A DNA stretch of 64,000 nucleotides from Gammaproteobacteria bacterium (GTDB lineage Bacteria; Pseudomonadota; Gammaproteobacteria; UBA4575): the NCBI GenBank assembly GCA_028279275.1, contig JANQOB010000001.1, positions 1 through 64,000 on the forward strand. Direction: 5' to 3'. The notes under the pieces were generated by a model. The model had not been told where the DNA came from. It searched no databases and saw only the letters and a program-made list of their open reading frames with translations. Position numbers and translations under genes: made by a program. Position 1 is the first letter of the stretch. Each line of letters begins with the position of its first letter. Shown piece after piece: positions 16,263 through 25,717 of the stretch.

Positions 16263-19145
16263 ATGAAAAAAGCACTAAAAATAATACTCATAATAGCGAT
16301 AATACTTGCTTTTTTGCTGGCAGTATTAATTGGCTTAGTAATTTATAAACCAAAGTTAGTAGAAGGCCCGCTTCAAAAGCTCCTATATGAACAAACAGGT
16401 TTGCAGTTCACTACCGATAAATTCTCATTAGAATTATCTCCAACTATCCTATCAATCGATGGCTTTTCTTTGATTAACCCAGAATGGAGTTCTGATAAGC
16501 CTCTATTGGAGTTAAAGAATGTTGAAGTTAAACTCGATCTTGCAAATATGCATAAATCAGAAAATCCGTTTTGGAGCGCATTAATTAATAAAGCAAAGCT
16601 ACGTATTGAGAAAAACGATGAAGGTTTAAACAATTGGAGAACTTCAGTTATTGAAGAAAGAGAAAGTTCAAATGAGCCATTAGCTCTTAATAAATACTTA
16701 AGATTTAATAATATTGAGGTCAGAAATAGCACTATTCACCAGATCCAAGCATCAGGTGATCATATCTTGACAATTAAAAAACTTAAATTAAGTAATTATG
16801 AAAATATAATTGATCTTGAAGGTGTAGGTGCTTTTGAGAACGAGCCTATCAATTTTACAGGTAGTATCGACGCAAGCAATTTAGGTGATGGTATACAAGA
16901 ATTAATACTTTCTATGCAGGGAAACGGATTAGGTATTGACGTTGAAAGTAGTGGGACAATCAATTTAAGCAATTTTAGCAACACTGATTTTAAAACATAT
17001 ATTAAAACCGATAATCTCGCTAAGCTTGAAAAATCATTTGCTACAGAATTTCCATTGTTGGCGCCAATTGAATTGTCAATTGCATTATCGTCCACTGAAA
17101 ATAATAGAATAAATTTCACCGCTGAGGGAAACATTAAAAATAAACCGATTGAGGTTAAGGGAAATGTAACATCCACACGTGATGTGGCTGACAGAATACC
17201 TGTAAGTGTAGAAATTACAGGTCTGGGCTCTATAGTTAAGCTAGATGGTGTAGTCGATTTTGAAAATTTTGAAAAATTAAATTTAAGCACAACTGCCAGC
17301 ATAAATAATCTTGAGCCATATGAAGACTTACTAAATCAATATTTACCAAATATCTCTGCAATTAACACCAGTTTCAATCTAAGCAAAGATAAAAGTTTAT
17401 TTAGTTTGAGTGAGATTGAGTTTGCTGCAAATGATGCATCGCTTTCTGGCAGTGTTAGCTATGACACTAAAAAATTACGCTTAATAGCTGATCTGCAATC
17501 TGATAACTTGGATTTAACACCTTACTTTGAAAACAGTAGCCAAACTACAGTAGAGAGAAGAGATGATATTACAGAAGAAATAGATCAAACTGATTCATTC
17601 CATGCTTCAACTCTTGTCAATGAAAAAATAACAACTTTTAGTTCTGATATTAAATTTTCAAGTAACTTGCTAAAGGTCAAGGAACATGAGTTTAAAGACT
17701 TGAATCTTGAAGTTTCTCTTGATAATGGCTTAGTGAAAATCACTAACTTTGTTAGTAAATATAATAGGGTAGTGGATGATAATTTTAAAAATGGATTTAC
17801 ATCGGCGCCCATCTCAATGGCCGGATACGTGAAACTACCAAGTGAAGAAGATAACAATATGGATATTGATATGACACTTGATGATCAAGACATGAGGCTA
17901 GCTGTAAATGGTTCACTGGAAATTACAGATGCCTTATCAGGTCAACTAGCGGTAGAAGGTAATGCTAAAGAACTCAATATTCTTTCAGCATATATGCAGC
18001 AAGATTTAAAAGCATTGAGTCCTGCAACATTAAACCTTGTTGCTAATTTTAACGGCAAAGCAGTGGATCTCAATCCTTTTAAGGTTGAAATCAATGAAAA
18101 TGACTTAACAGGGCAGACAGTAATTGATTGGTCTAATGATAAGGTTTCTATAAGCGGTGAAATACAATCTCAACGACTTAATTTAAATCAATTTGAATTT
18201 GGAACAGAATCAGACGTCGATTCAAATAATGAAGCGAAAGATTCAGACAAAATTTTTAGTAAAACAAATATCAATTGGAATTGGCTGGATGATTATGACG
18301 TAAATTTAAGCTTAAATATTACTCAGCTTTCAGTCAATAAAACAAATTTTAGATCAATAACCTCAAGAGCAAAGTTAGCAAAAGGAAAATTATTGGTCGA
18401 ACCTTTTGATGGTATTCTTGCGAATGGTGGTGTAAGAGGATCTCTTAGTATTGAAAAACATCTACCAGGGGTAAAAATCACAAGTAATGTCGTAGGCCTT
18501 AACATTACACCTGAAGATTTTGGAGAATCTGACGAAAGCGTAATCAATGGTGGTAATACTGATGTTGAAATTGATCTCACTATGACTGGGGTTAGTGCTC
18601 ATGATCTGGCAGCATCACTAAATGGTGAATTCGTATTAGAAATGCGAAAAGCAAAAATGAGAAACGATCTTCTGGATAGTCTTGGATCGGATATATTCAT
18701 TGAAACGCTAAGTATGCTAAACCCCTTTGTTAAAGAAGACGAATACACTGATTTAGATTGTGCCGCTGCACGCTTTGTGGCAAAAGATGGTGTATTAATC
18801 AGTAGGAATCAGATTGCAATCGAAACATCAAAGGTTGAAATTGTTGCTGGCGGAATTATTAATTTGGACACAGAACAGCTCGAAATTGGCTTTACGCCAG
18901 TCGCTAAAAAAGGGTTAGGAGTCAATATTGGTAATTTAGTAAAGTTTGTACGCTTGGGGGGAACATTACGAGAACCAGTTCCTGAAGCCGATCCCGCTGG
19001 CATGCTTAAAAGTGGTGCGGCGATTGGCGCTGCAATTTCAACAGGTGGATTATCGTTATTTGTAGATGGTTTATTTAAACGTCTAACAACTGCTGGAACT
19101 GCTTGTAACCATATTTTTGAAGAAGATGCCGAAATGGCAAACTAG
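16263..19145 (+). CDS. AsmA-family envelope protein
   Basis: The protein has 960 residues. An N-terminal membrane anchor (ALKIILIIAIILAFLLAVLIGLVIY) is followed by a long periplasmic beta-rich body of the AsmA type. The entry motif LYEQTGLQFTTDKFSLELSP is typical, and the C-terminal AsmA_2 region includes LDCAAARFVAKDGVL and VAGGIINLDTEQLEIGFTPVAKKGLGV. AsmA-like proteins are thought to form bridges that move phospholipids between inner and outer membranes. It stands alone, with 201 bases upstream and 100 downstream. The tail GAAIGAAISTGGLSLFVDGLFKRL is typical of the family. Confidence 0.93.
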   Translation: MKKALKIILIIAIILAFLLAVLIGLVIYKPKLVEGPLQKLLYEQTGLQFTTDKFSLELSPTILSIDGFSLINPEWSSDKPLLELKNVEVKLDLANMHKSENPFWSALINKAKLRIEKNDEGLNNWRTSVIEERESSNEPLALNKYLRFNNIEVRNSTIHQIQASGDHILTIKKLKLSNYENIIDLEGVGAFENEPINFTGSIDASNLGDGIQELILSMQGNGLGIDVESSGTINLSNFSNTDFKTYIKTDNLAKLEKSFATEFPLLAPIELSIALSSTENNRINFTAEGNIKNKPIEVKGNVTSTRDVADRIPVSVEITGLGSIVKLDGVVDFENFEKLNLSTTASINNLEPYEDLLNQYLPNISAINTSFNLSKDKSLFSLSEIEFAANDASLSGSVSYDTKKLRLIADLQSDNLDLTPYFENSSQTTVERRDDITEEIDQTDSFHASTLVNEKITTFSSDIKFSSNLLKVKEHEFKDLNLEVSLDNGLVKITNFVSKYNRVVDDNFKNGFTSAPISMAGYVKLPSEEDNNMDIDMTLDDQDMRLAVNGSLEITDALSGQLAVEGNAKELNILSAYMQQDLKALSPATLNLVANFNGKAVDLNPFKVEINENDLTGQTVIDWSNDKVSISGEIQSQRLNLNQFEFGTESDVDSNNEAKDSDKIFSKTNINWNWLDDYDVNLSLNITQLSVNKTNFRSITSRAKLAKGKLLVEPFDGILANGGVRGSLSIEKHLPGVKITSNVVGLNITPEDFGESDESVINGGNTDVEIDLTMTGVSAHDLAASLNGEFVLEMRKAKMRNDLLDSLGSDIFIETLSMLNPFVKEDEYTDLDCAAARFVAKDGVLISRNQIAIETSKVEIVAGGIINLDTEQLEIGFTPVAKKGLGVNIGNLVKFVRLGGTLREPVPEADPAGMLKSGAAIGAAISTGGLSLFVDGLFKRLTTAGTACNHIFEEDAEMAN

Positions 19146-19254
19146 ATAAAAGCAAATTTTAGCACGTGCAAATGTATTTGATTCATACTATGAACACTAT
19201 TGGCTCATAAGACACATAGTTATTTTTATTTAATTTTGGTCGAAGGTGAATTTG

Positions 19255-20115
19255 ATGAAACTTTTATTAATCTCAATACTTTTTATGACATTCTTATTAC
19301 CAAATGCATTTGGTAATGAAGAAATAAAAACACTTGATCGAATTCAACAGACTGGGAAAATTAAAATTGGTTTCCGTGAATCAGAACCTCCAATGTCTTA
19401 CTTAAACAATGACGGCAAACCTCATGGTTATTCAATTGATTTATGCCATCACATTGTTGACAGTTTAAGTAATAAGCTAGGTAAAGAAATTAGCGTTGAA
19501 TATTTACCTGTAACTGCAAACAATAGATTTGATGCATTGATTGAAAATAAGATTGATATTTTATGTGGCGCTACAACTAAAACATTATCACGTAGTAAAC
19601 TTGTTGACTTTACTCAGCTTACATTTGTAACAGGTGCATCATTTATGACTCTGAAAGGTAATGAGTATGACGCATCTTCTGGGCAAAATGAGAAAAAAAT
19701 TATTGGTGTAGTTAAGGGTACAACAACACTTGAAACGCTAAAAAGTACGCTAAATGAAACTTTAGCAGATGCAAATATTATTACTTTTGAAACTGCTAAT
19801 GAAGCTGTTGATGCGCTAAGAAAAGGGGAAATTGATGTCTACTCAGGTGATCAAGTAGTCTTAATTGGTTTAGCAATGACAACTGAAATTGGAGAATATG
19901 TTTCTATTTCACATCAAGTATTTTCCTATGAGCCGTTGGCTTTAGCTGTGAAGCGAAATGATGCAGATTTTAGATTAGTAGCAGATACTGTGCTGTCAAA
20001 ATTAAATCGCACTGGAGAAATTAATAAAATTTATAATAAATGGTTTGGTAATTTTTCCGAAAAAAAACCGCCTTTGCTTAATATACTTTACCAATTAAAT
20101 TCGACACCGGAATAA
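19255..20115 (+). CDS. Periplasmic amino-acid-type solute-binding protein (family 3), orphan
   Basis: The protein has 286 residues from the ATG at 19255 (AAGG eight bases upstream; a GTG at 19246 is the alternative). A signal peptide (LLLISILFMTFLLPNAFG) precedes a family 3 binding fold: TLDRIQQTGKIKIGFRESEPPMSYLNNDGKPHGYSIDLC, then ENKIDILCGATTKT and GEIDVYSGDQVVL. The GltI-like sequence points to acidic or polar amino acids. No ABC permease or ATPase gene adjoins it, so it must serve a transporter encoded elsewhere or act as a receptor. Confidence 0.9.
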   Translation: MKLLLISILFMTFLLPNAFGNEEIKTLDRIQQTGKIKIGFRESEPPMSYLNNDGKPHGYSIDLCHHIVDSLSNKLGKEISVEYLPVTANNRFDALIENKIDILCGATTKTLSRSKLVDFTQLTFVTGASFMTLKGNEYDASSGQNEKKIIGVVKGTTTLETLKSTLNETLADANIITFETANEAVDALRKGEIDVYSGDQVVLIGLAMTTEIGEYVSISHQVFSYEPLALAVKRNDADFRLVADTVLSKLNRTGEINKIYNKWFGNFSEKKPPLLNILYQLNSTPE

Positions 20116-20262
20116 ATCAACTAACAAAGTATATTTAGTTAAAGGGCTTCTAGGCTTATTCAAAGTCGACAATCAAACAATTTGCCCTTCATATATAAGA
20201 GGTTTATATTGCTTTAATTATGCAAACCTTTTATTTAGCTGAATCTAGCAAGGAGGTTTTAT

Positions 20263-20796
20263 ATGATTGAAACAACATACAATTCTATTTCTTTTTGTAA
20301 GCATTCATTAACTCATATTATTTTTTTATCCTTATTATTAGTATCTCCAATTCTATGTGTTGCCGAGGATATTGAACGTCATGGAGACGCATATATCATT
20401 TATTTGCCTGCCGAATTAGATTTTGATGAAGTATTAATAAATCTCGAAAGTGAAATAATGGGTGAAAATTGGCAATTAGTAGATCAACTGGATATTGGTG
20501 CTGCAGTTAAAGAATTTGGTAAACATACTGATAACAGAGTGTTATCGGTTTGTAAGACTCAATATCTTGCTAAAGCAATTGAAGAAGACCCTTTCATATC
20601 ATTAATCATCCCATGTCGATTTACAGTTTTTCGTGAAACGACCAAACAATCAAAACAAGGGAGAATTGTTATTGGCTTTTATGACCCTGTGGCTGAGGCA
20701 AATGGTCTCAATCTAAGGCAAGCGCAAGCAGCTGAAATCGCCACAAACGAGTTAAAAGCTGTTTTACAACGAATGGTAGAAATTTATCAAGAATAA
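20263..20796 (+). CDS. DUF302-domain exported protein
   Basis: The protein has 177 residues. The ribosome site AGGAGG seven bases before ATG is near perfect and predicts strong translation. A signal peptide (IIFLSLLLVSPILCVAE) is followed by a DUF302 domain: FDEVLINLESEIMGENWQLVDQLDIG, VLSVCKTQYLAKAIEEDPFISLIIPCRF and GRIVIGFYDPVA. The domain is common in sulfur-oxidising and other Proteobacteria and has no settled function; lipid or small-ligand binding has been proposed. Two Cys residues are retained in the core. Confidence 0.88.
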   Translation: MIETTYNSISFCKHSLTHIIFLSLLLVSPILCVAEDIERHGDAYIIYLPAELDFDEVLINLESEIMGENWQLVDQLDIGAAVKEFGKHTDNRVLSVCKTQYLAKAIEEDPFISLIIPCRFTVFRETTKQSKQGRIVIGFYDPVAEANGLNLRQAQAAEIATNELKAVLQRMVEIYQE

Positions 20797-20929
20797 ATTC
20801 TTTATTTAACGTGTAGATGATATTTGTATAGCGTCTATCAATGCCTGCTTGCGGCTAAAGCATTCATCTATATGAAACAAATTTTTCTTAAGATTGGAGC
20901 AACAAACAAAGGACAAAGGATAGATATAT

Positions 20930-21364
20930 ATGGAAAAGTTACCTCATCATTATCATGCGCAAGCACTCGGGGGACCCACGGGTTCACTCGACATCCAATC
21001 AGATGGCTTAACGAATCTTGAAGTAGCAGCACCAAAGGAATTTGATGGGCCAGGAGATAAATGGTCACCAGAAGACCTTTTGGTTGCAAGTGTTGCTAGT
21101 TGCCTGATACTTACCTTCCGCGCGATAGCAACCGCCTCGAAATTAGAGTGGTCTGAGTTATCCTGCGAGGTTGAAGGGGTATTAGAGAAGGTAGATCGTA
21201 AAATTCAGTTTACTGAGATGCACATTAATGCTTCATTGAAGATTAAATCACAAGAAGATGAGGAGAAAGCCGCACAAATTATCGAAAAGGCAGAGAAAAA
21301 TTGTCTAATTACTAATTCTCTTACATCAGCAAAACATCTTAATACTAATGTAATTATTGCTTAA
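20930..21364 (+). CDS. OsmC-family peroxide/thiol protein
   Basis: The protein has 144 residues. OsmC/Ohr proteins reduce organic hydroperoxides using a Cys pair. Here C58 (WSPEDLLVASVASCLILTF) and C125 (EKAEKNCLITNSL) occupy the expected places on the two central helices. An acidic linker (KIKSQEDEEKA) precedes the second helix. It is closest to the OsmC-like general branch, not to Ohr. The gene stands alone, 133 bases after the DUF302 gene. Confidence 0.9.
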   Translation: MEKLPHHYHAQALGGPTGSLDIQSDGLTNLEVAAPKEFDGPGDKWSPEDLLVASVASCLILTFRAIATASKLEWSELSCEVEGVLEKVDRKIQFTEMHINASLKIKSQEDEEKAAQIIEKAEKNCLITNSLTSAKHLNTNVIIA

Positions 21365-21483
21365 TTGTCATCTAAAAACCCAAGGTCAACATTTTAAATG
21401 GCTTGAATATTTTTTATTAACAACAATCAAATTATGTGCAATGTTATTTAATAAATAATTATAAACTATAATAGGAACACTAA

Positions 21484-22425
21484 ATGCCAAAGTACCGGAA
21501 AAACCCACCTCAGCTTTCTGGTGATCTGTATTTAACAGATGGCGGTATTGAAACTACCATGATCTTTCATGAAGGGTTGGAATTACCATATTTTGCAGCT
21601 TTTCCACTACTTGATGACGTCAAAGGTCAAGAAGCATTGCAAAGATATTTTCATAACCACTGTCAAATTGCTGCCACTAATAAAGTTGGTTTTATTCTAG
21701 AGGCGATAACTTGGCGTGCGAGTTTAGATTGGGCTAAAAAACTAGGTTATTCCAAAGAAGGTTTGGACGATATGCTACACAAAGCAGTTGAGTTCTTGGT
21801 TCCATTTAGGTCTGAATACGAAACCGAAGATACAAAAATGGTTTTGAGTAGCTGTATTGGTCCACGAGGTGATGGTTATGTGCCAGAAGATCAAATGTCT
21901 ATTAACGAAGCAGAAGACTATCATTCATTACAAATTGAAACATTAAGTAAAACAGACGCTGATATGGTGACTGTACTCACTCTTAACTATATTGAAGAAG
22001 CTATCGGTGTTGCACGTGCAGCAAAAGCACATGATATTCCTGCTGTAATTTCATTTACTGTAGAAACTGACGGAAAACTCCCAACAGGGCAAACACTTAA
22101 AGAAGCGATTGAAGCTGTGGATACTGAAACTGACCAAGCTCCGCTTTATTACAAAATTAACTGTGCTCATCCAACACATTTTGACAAAGTAATTTCTACT
22201 GATGAACCGTGGCTTCAAAAGATTCGTAGCGTCCGTGCTAATGCATCAAAATGCAGCCATGCAGAACTTGATGAGGCTGAAGAATTAGACGAAGGTAATC
22301 CAGAGGAACTTGGAGCTCAATATCGAGAACTTAGAAATAAATTGCCAAATTTAAATGTGTTGGGCGGATGCTGTGGCACTGACAGTCGCCATATTGATGC
22401 TATCTGTAAAGCATGCTTCTCTTAG
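21484..22425 (+). CDS. Homocysteine S-methyltransferase-family enzyme
   Basis: The protein has 313 residues forming one homocysteine methyltransferase barrel. Visible motifs are the N-terminal LTDGGIETTMIFHEG, the zinc ligand Cys in YYKINCAHP, and the C-terminal pair in NVLGGCCGTDSRHI. The family transfers methyl groups from S-methylmethionine, betaine or similar donors to homocysteine. It is not long enough to be cobalamin-dependent MetH. It begins 119 bases after the OsmC gene and has its own AGGAACACTAA ribosome region. Donor specificity is unknown. Confidence 0.9.
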   Translation: MPKYRKNPPQLSGDLYLTDGGIETTMIFHEGLELPYFAAFPLLDDVKGQEALQRYFHNHCQIAATNKVGFILEAITWRASLDWAKKLGYSKEGLDDMLHKAVEFLVPFRSEYETEDTKMVLSSCIGPRGDGYVPEDQMSINEAEDYHSLQIETLSKTDADMVTVLTLNYIEEAIGVARAAKAHDIPAVISFTVETDGKLPTGQTLKEAIEAVDTETDQAPLYYKINCAHPTHFDKVISTDEPWLQKIRSVRANASKCSHAELDEAEELDEGNPEELGAQYRELRNKLPNLNVLGGCCGTDSRHIDAICKACFS

Positions 22426-22850
22426 AATAAAATTATTAAACGTCTACTATTGTCTGAAAGCAGAAGTAATCTGTATTAGCAGAATAGGGCAGTAACCCTA
22501 TTAGAAAATCCGCGTCCTAGACCTTGATTCGATTGATAGCTCCTCAAACAAATCGAAAAACTAAGTGTCTCAAATAGATATAAATTAGATTCTAACTTCT
22601 GTTAAATACCCCAAAAATACCTCAATTTAACTTTTAGCTAAGAATGTCCGTATTTGGACAATAGTGGTCATTCAAACATCGATTTATTTAAAACAGAATT
22701 TCAATTTCGTATTTATCTTAAATACAAACTTTAAGAATTATATTTTTTCATTACTTGTAATAAACCTGAAATATTATTTGCTCAGTATCGATTGATTGGG
22801 ATCATTTGATATCAACAAACTATATTAATCTACAGATTCTTCGTTTGCTT
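22426..22850. other. Intergenic region before the P-type ATPase
   Basis: About 400 bases without a gene. It holds a 7-bp stem hairpin at 22483-22502 (AATAGGG / CCCTATT, loop CAGTAA) that may end the methyltransferase transcript, although no T-run follows, and the first copy of a diverged repeat. The rest is AT-rich and presumably contains the ATPase promoter. Confidence 0.5.
22481..22570 (+). repeat. Diverged 90-bp repeat, copy 1
   Basis: This stretch aligns with 25592-25680 over its whole length with a single one-base gap. By eye, 23 of 32 bases agree in the best block (22505-22536), and the ends GTGTCT are identical. Many differences are C/T or G/A exchanges. Both copies can be folded into a hairpin of about ten pairs. 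Confidence 0.6.
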
Positions 22851-25541
22851 ATGAACAGTGTTGCTTCTTCAGATATCATAAGTGAACCGCAAATTGTATC
22901 CAGATATAGTGGTTTAAATAATGAGCAGGTCGTAGAAAATTTAGCCAAGTATGGGCCAAACCGCCTTCCTGTCCCACCATTACCGAGTTTACTCTCAATT
23001 TTTCTAAGACAGTTTTTAAGTCCATTTATTTACATATTATTAATCGCAGCTATCGCTTCACTGGTCTTATCTCAGATTCCAAACGCGATCTTTATTCTTG
23101 CGGTACTACTCTTGAACGCAGCGATTGGCACAATTCAGGAACATTCCGCACAAAGAGCTGCTGCAGCCCTTAGAGAAATGGTGAAAGGTGAAGTACGTGT
23201 AATCCGAAATGGTGAATCCTGTCGAATTGATGTTGAAGAACTGGTTCCTGGAGACGTAGTACTACTTTCATCTGGAGACAAAGTTCCAGCCGATATTGAA
23301 CTCTATGAAAGCTTTAACCTGGCTGTAGATGAGTCACTACTTACGGGCGAATCATTAGCTGTAGCCAAGAATGCGAAGAATGCAGTTAATGAAGAAGCCC
23401 CATTAAGTGATCAAGTGAATCGTTGTTTTGCAGGCACAATAATTACACATGGACGAGGTAGAGGTATTGTGAAGGCAACTGCACTGAGCACGCAGCTCGG
23501 ACGTATCGCTCATGAAGTTACAGGTAAACGTCTATCAGAACCACCCCTTATGATTCGTATACGAAAATTTACCTATCAAGTTGCATTAGGAATCATTATT
23601 GCAATTATGCTTCTAGTTGGAATCATGTTAGTACGTGGTGGGTATAACACGGAAGGCATGGTAATGATGGCAATTGGGCTTGCAGTTTCTACTATACCCG
23701 AAGGTTTACCTGCAGCATTAACCGTGGCGCTAGCTATTGGTATGCGTCGAATGGCTAAACATAATGTGATCATTCGCAAGCTAGTAGCGGTTGAGTCTCT
23801 GGGCTCGTGTACGTATATATGCTCAGACAAGACAGGAACTTTAACCGTCAACCAACTTACTATTCGCGAGCTAGTTCTACCAAATGGGCGAAGCTATTCT
23901 GTGACAGGAGAAGGGGTCGCACCTGGTGGCGAAATTCTTGGTGAAAATATTGAGTCTTTGCATCAGCTTTGCGTAACTGGATTACTTGCAAATGAAAGTC
24001 ACCTTAATTATTCCGGTGGTGAATGGGTCTCAGATGGCGACATTGTAGACGTCGCATTTTTGGTTTTAGCCAAAAAACTCGGATTGTCACTCACTGAATA
24101 TCGAAATAATCATAAACAGCTTGATTTAATACCTTACGAATCTGAACGTGCATTTGCAGGCAGCCTTAATAGATCACAAGGTGATCAGCCTCATCTTTAC
24201 ATTAAAGGTAGTCCTGAGCGTCTCCTTGAGATGTGCTCTTTCATGGAAGGGCAAAATGGACCAGAACCCATAAACCGAGAGCTAATTAACGAGCAATTTG
24301 AACGTCTCGCGAGCATGGGTTATCGCATTATCGCTTTGGGCCACCGCCAAGCTAATACAGAAAACGCAACTAACCAGCTTGGAGAATTAATATTTTTAGG
24401 GATGGCCGCAATGATCGATCCACTAAGGCCAGAAGCAAATGAAGCTATCCAACGTTGTAAGTATGGCGGTGTTGATGTCGCAATGGTAACTGGCGACCAT
24501 CCTACAACTGCAAAAGCGATTGCAACGGACCTTGGACTCTATAAGACTGGTGACGCAATAGTTACAGGTCCTATGATCAAAGAGGCAAGTTTACTTGGCC
24601 AGAAAGCTGTGAATGAGCTTATACAACAAGCTCATGTTTTTGCACGAATTGAACCGAGACAAAAAGAACAAATAGTAAAAAGTCTTATGGATCAAGGTCA
24701 CCTGGTTGCTGTAACAGGTGATGGTGTAAATGATGCGCCTGCAATGCGCCAAGCAAATGTTGGGGTTGCCATGGGTAAACGCGGCACCGATGTTGCCAAA
24801 GAAACGGCTGACCTGATTGTTACCGATGATAATTTTTCATCGATTGTTGATGGCATTGAGCAAGGAAGAATTGTTTACAACAACATTCGTAAAGTAATTG
24901 CATTATTAATTGCTACCGGGTTTTCTGCATTACTACTGTTTTTATTGACAGCACTTTTTGGCTATGCAATGCCACTTACTGCTGTTCAACTTCTTTGGCT
25001 AAATCTAATTGCAAATGGACTGCAAGATGTTGCACTTGCATTTGAACCTAAAGAAGGTAATGAGCTGGAACAAGCACCAAGGAGCCCGAAGGAACCCATC
25101 TTTGAGAGCCATATTATTCAACACGTATTAGTAACAGGAACGGTGATGGGTTTACTTGCATTCTCCGTATATAGCTATTTAATTAATAGTGGTATAGCAA
25201 TTGAAGAAGCACGCAATCTAACACTAATGCTCATGGTACTGTTTGGAAACATTCATGCACTAAGTAGTCGCTCAGAAACAAGATCAATCTTCAGTATTCG
25301 CTTCTTATCTAATCCTTTTCTTGTGCTAGCCGTGCCTATAGCACAATGTATACACATAGCAGCAATGTATATCCCAGGTTTGAATACTATATTGGAGCTT
25401 AGTCCTATTACATTTACACAATGGTTAATTCTGGCTTCGATAGCAATATTGTTTTTGGTAATTGAAGAGATACACAAAATATGGCTTAGATCTTCTAACA
25501 GGACAATCCGCGCCCAAAAACAAATCGCACTGCAAACATGA
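22851..25541 (+). CDS. P-type cation-transporting ATPase (type II, Ca2+/monovalent-like)
   Basis: The protein has 896 residues from the ATG at 22851; an in-frame TTG at 22806 is an alternative, and neither has a strong ribosome site. Visible motifs are the actuator loop DESLLTGESL, the M4 segment STIPEGLPAALTVALAIGMRRM, the phosphorylation motif with D326 in DKTGTLT, the ATP-binding KGSPE, MVTGDHP and TGDGVNDAPA, and a C-terminal cation-ATPase domain. The M6 motif NLIANGLQDVALAFEP differs from the classic Ca2+ pump NxxTD pattern, so the ion is uncertain. A diverged repeat flanks it on both sides. Confidence 0.93.
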   Translation: MNSVASSDIISEPQIVSRYSGLNNEQVVENLAKYGPNRLPVPPLPSLLSIFLRQFLSPFIYILLIAAIASLVLSQIPNAIFILAVLLLNAAIGTIQEHSAQRAAAALREMVKGEVRVIRNGESCRIDVEELVPGDVVLLSSGDKVPADIELYESFNLAVDESLLTGESLAVAKNAKNAVNEEAPLSDQVNRCFAGTIITHGRGRGIVKATALSTQLGRIAHEVTGKRLSEPPLMIRIRKFTYQVALGIIIAIMLLVGIMLVRGGYNTEGMVMMAIGLAVSTIPEGLPAALTVALAIGMRRMAKHNVIIRKLVAVESLGSCTYICSDKTGTLTVNQLTIRELVLPNGRSYSVTGEGVAPGGEILGENIESLHQLCVTGLLANESHLNYSGGEWVSDGDIVDVAFLVLAKKLGLSLTEYRNNHKQLDLIPYESERAFAGSLNRSQGDQPHLYIKGSPERLLEMCSFMEGQNGPEPINRELINEQFERLASMGYRIIALGHRQANTENATNQLGELIFLGMAAMIDPLRPEANEAIQRCKYGGVDVAMVTGDHPTTAKAIATDLGLYKTGDAIVTGPMIKEASLLGQKAVNELIQQAHVFARIEPRQKEQIVKSLMDQGHLVAVTGDGVNDAPAMRQANVGVAMGKRGTDVAKETADLIVTDDNFSSIVDGIEQGRIVYNNIRKVIALLIATGFSALLLFLLTALFGYAMPLTAVQLLWLNLIANGLQDVALAFEPKEGNELEQAPRSPKEPIFESHIIQHVLVTGTVMGLLAFSVYSYLINSGIAIEEARNLTLMLMVLFGNIHALSSRSETRSIFSIRFLSNPFLVLAVPIAQCIHIAAMYIPGLNTILELSPITFTQWLILASIAILFLVIEEIHKIWLRSSNRTIRAQKQIALQT

Positions 25542-25591
25542 ATACACTGTTCAAAGAATAGAGCCGCGAATCCCTCCACCTAACCGGTTTA

Positions 25592-25680
25592 AGAGTAGGG
25601 TTGTACACGTCATTAAAAACCCATGTCCCAAACTTTAGTTCGAGTGAAGCCCCTCTATCAAATTAAAAAGAATAGTGTCT
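25592..25680 (+). repeat. Diverged 90-bp repeat, copy 2
   Basis: This is the downstream partner of 22481-22570, in the same orientation, 22 bases shorter of being 3.1 kb away. The block with GTCC, AAC, TTCGA and the terminal GTGTCT is conserved. Together the copies bracket the P-type ATPase gene. Confidence 0.6.
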
Positions 25681-25717
25681 GTAATAAAATGTCAGTTCTT
25701 TTGTCAAATGCGAGCAT

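Noticed and set aside
22483..22502. Strong call of a rho-independent terminator after the methyltransferase
   Set aside because: The 7-bp stem is clear, but no T-run follows on either strand; it is mentioned only as part of the intergenic region.
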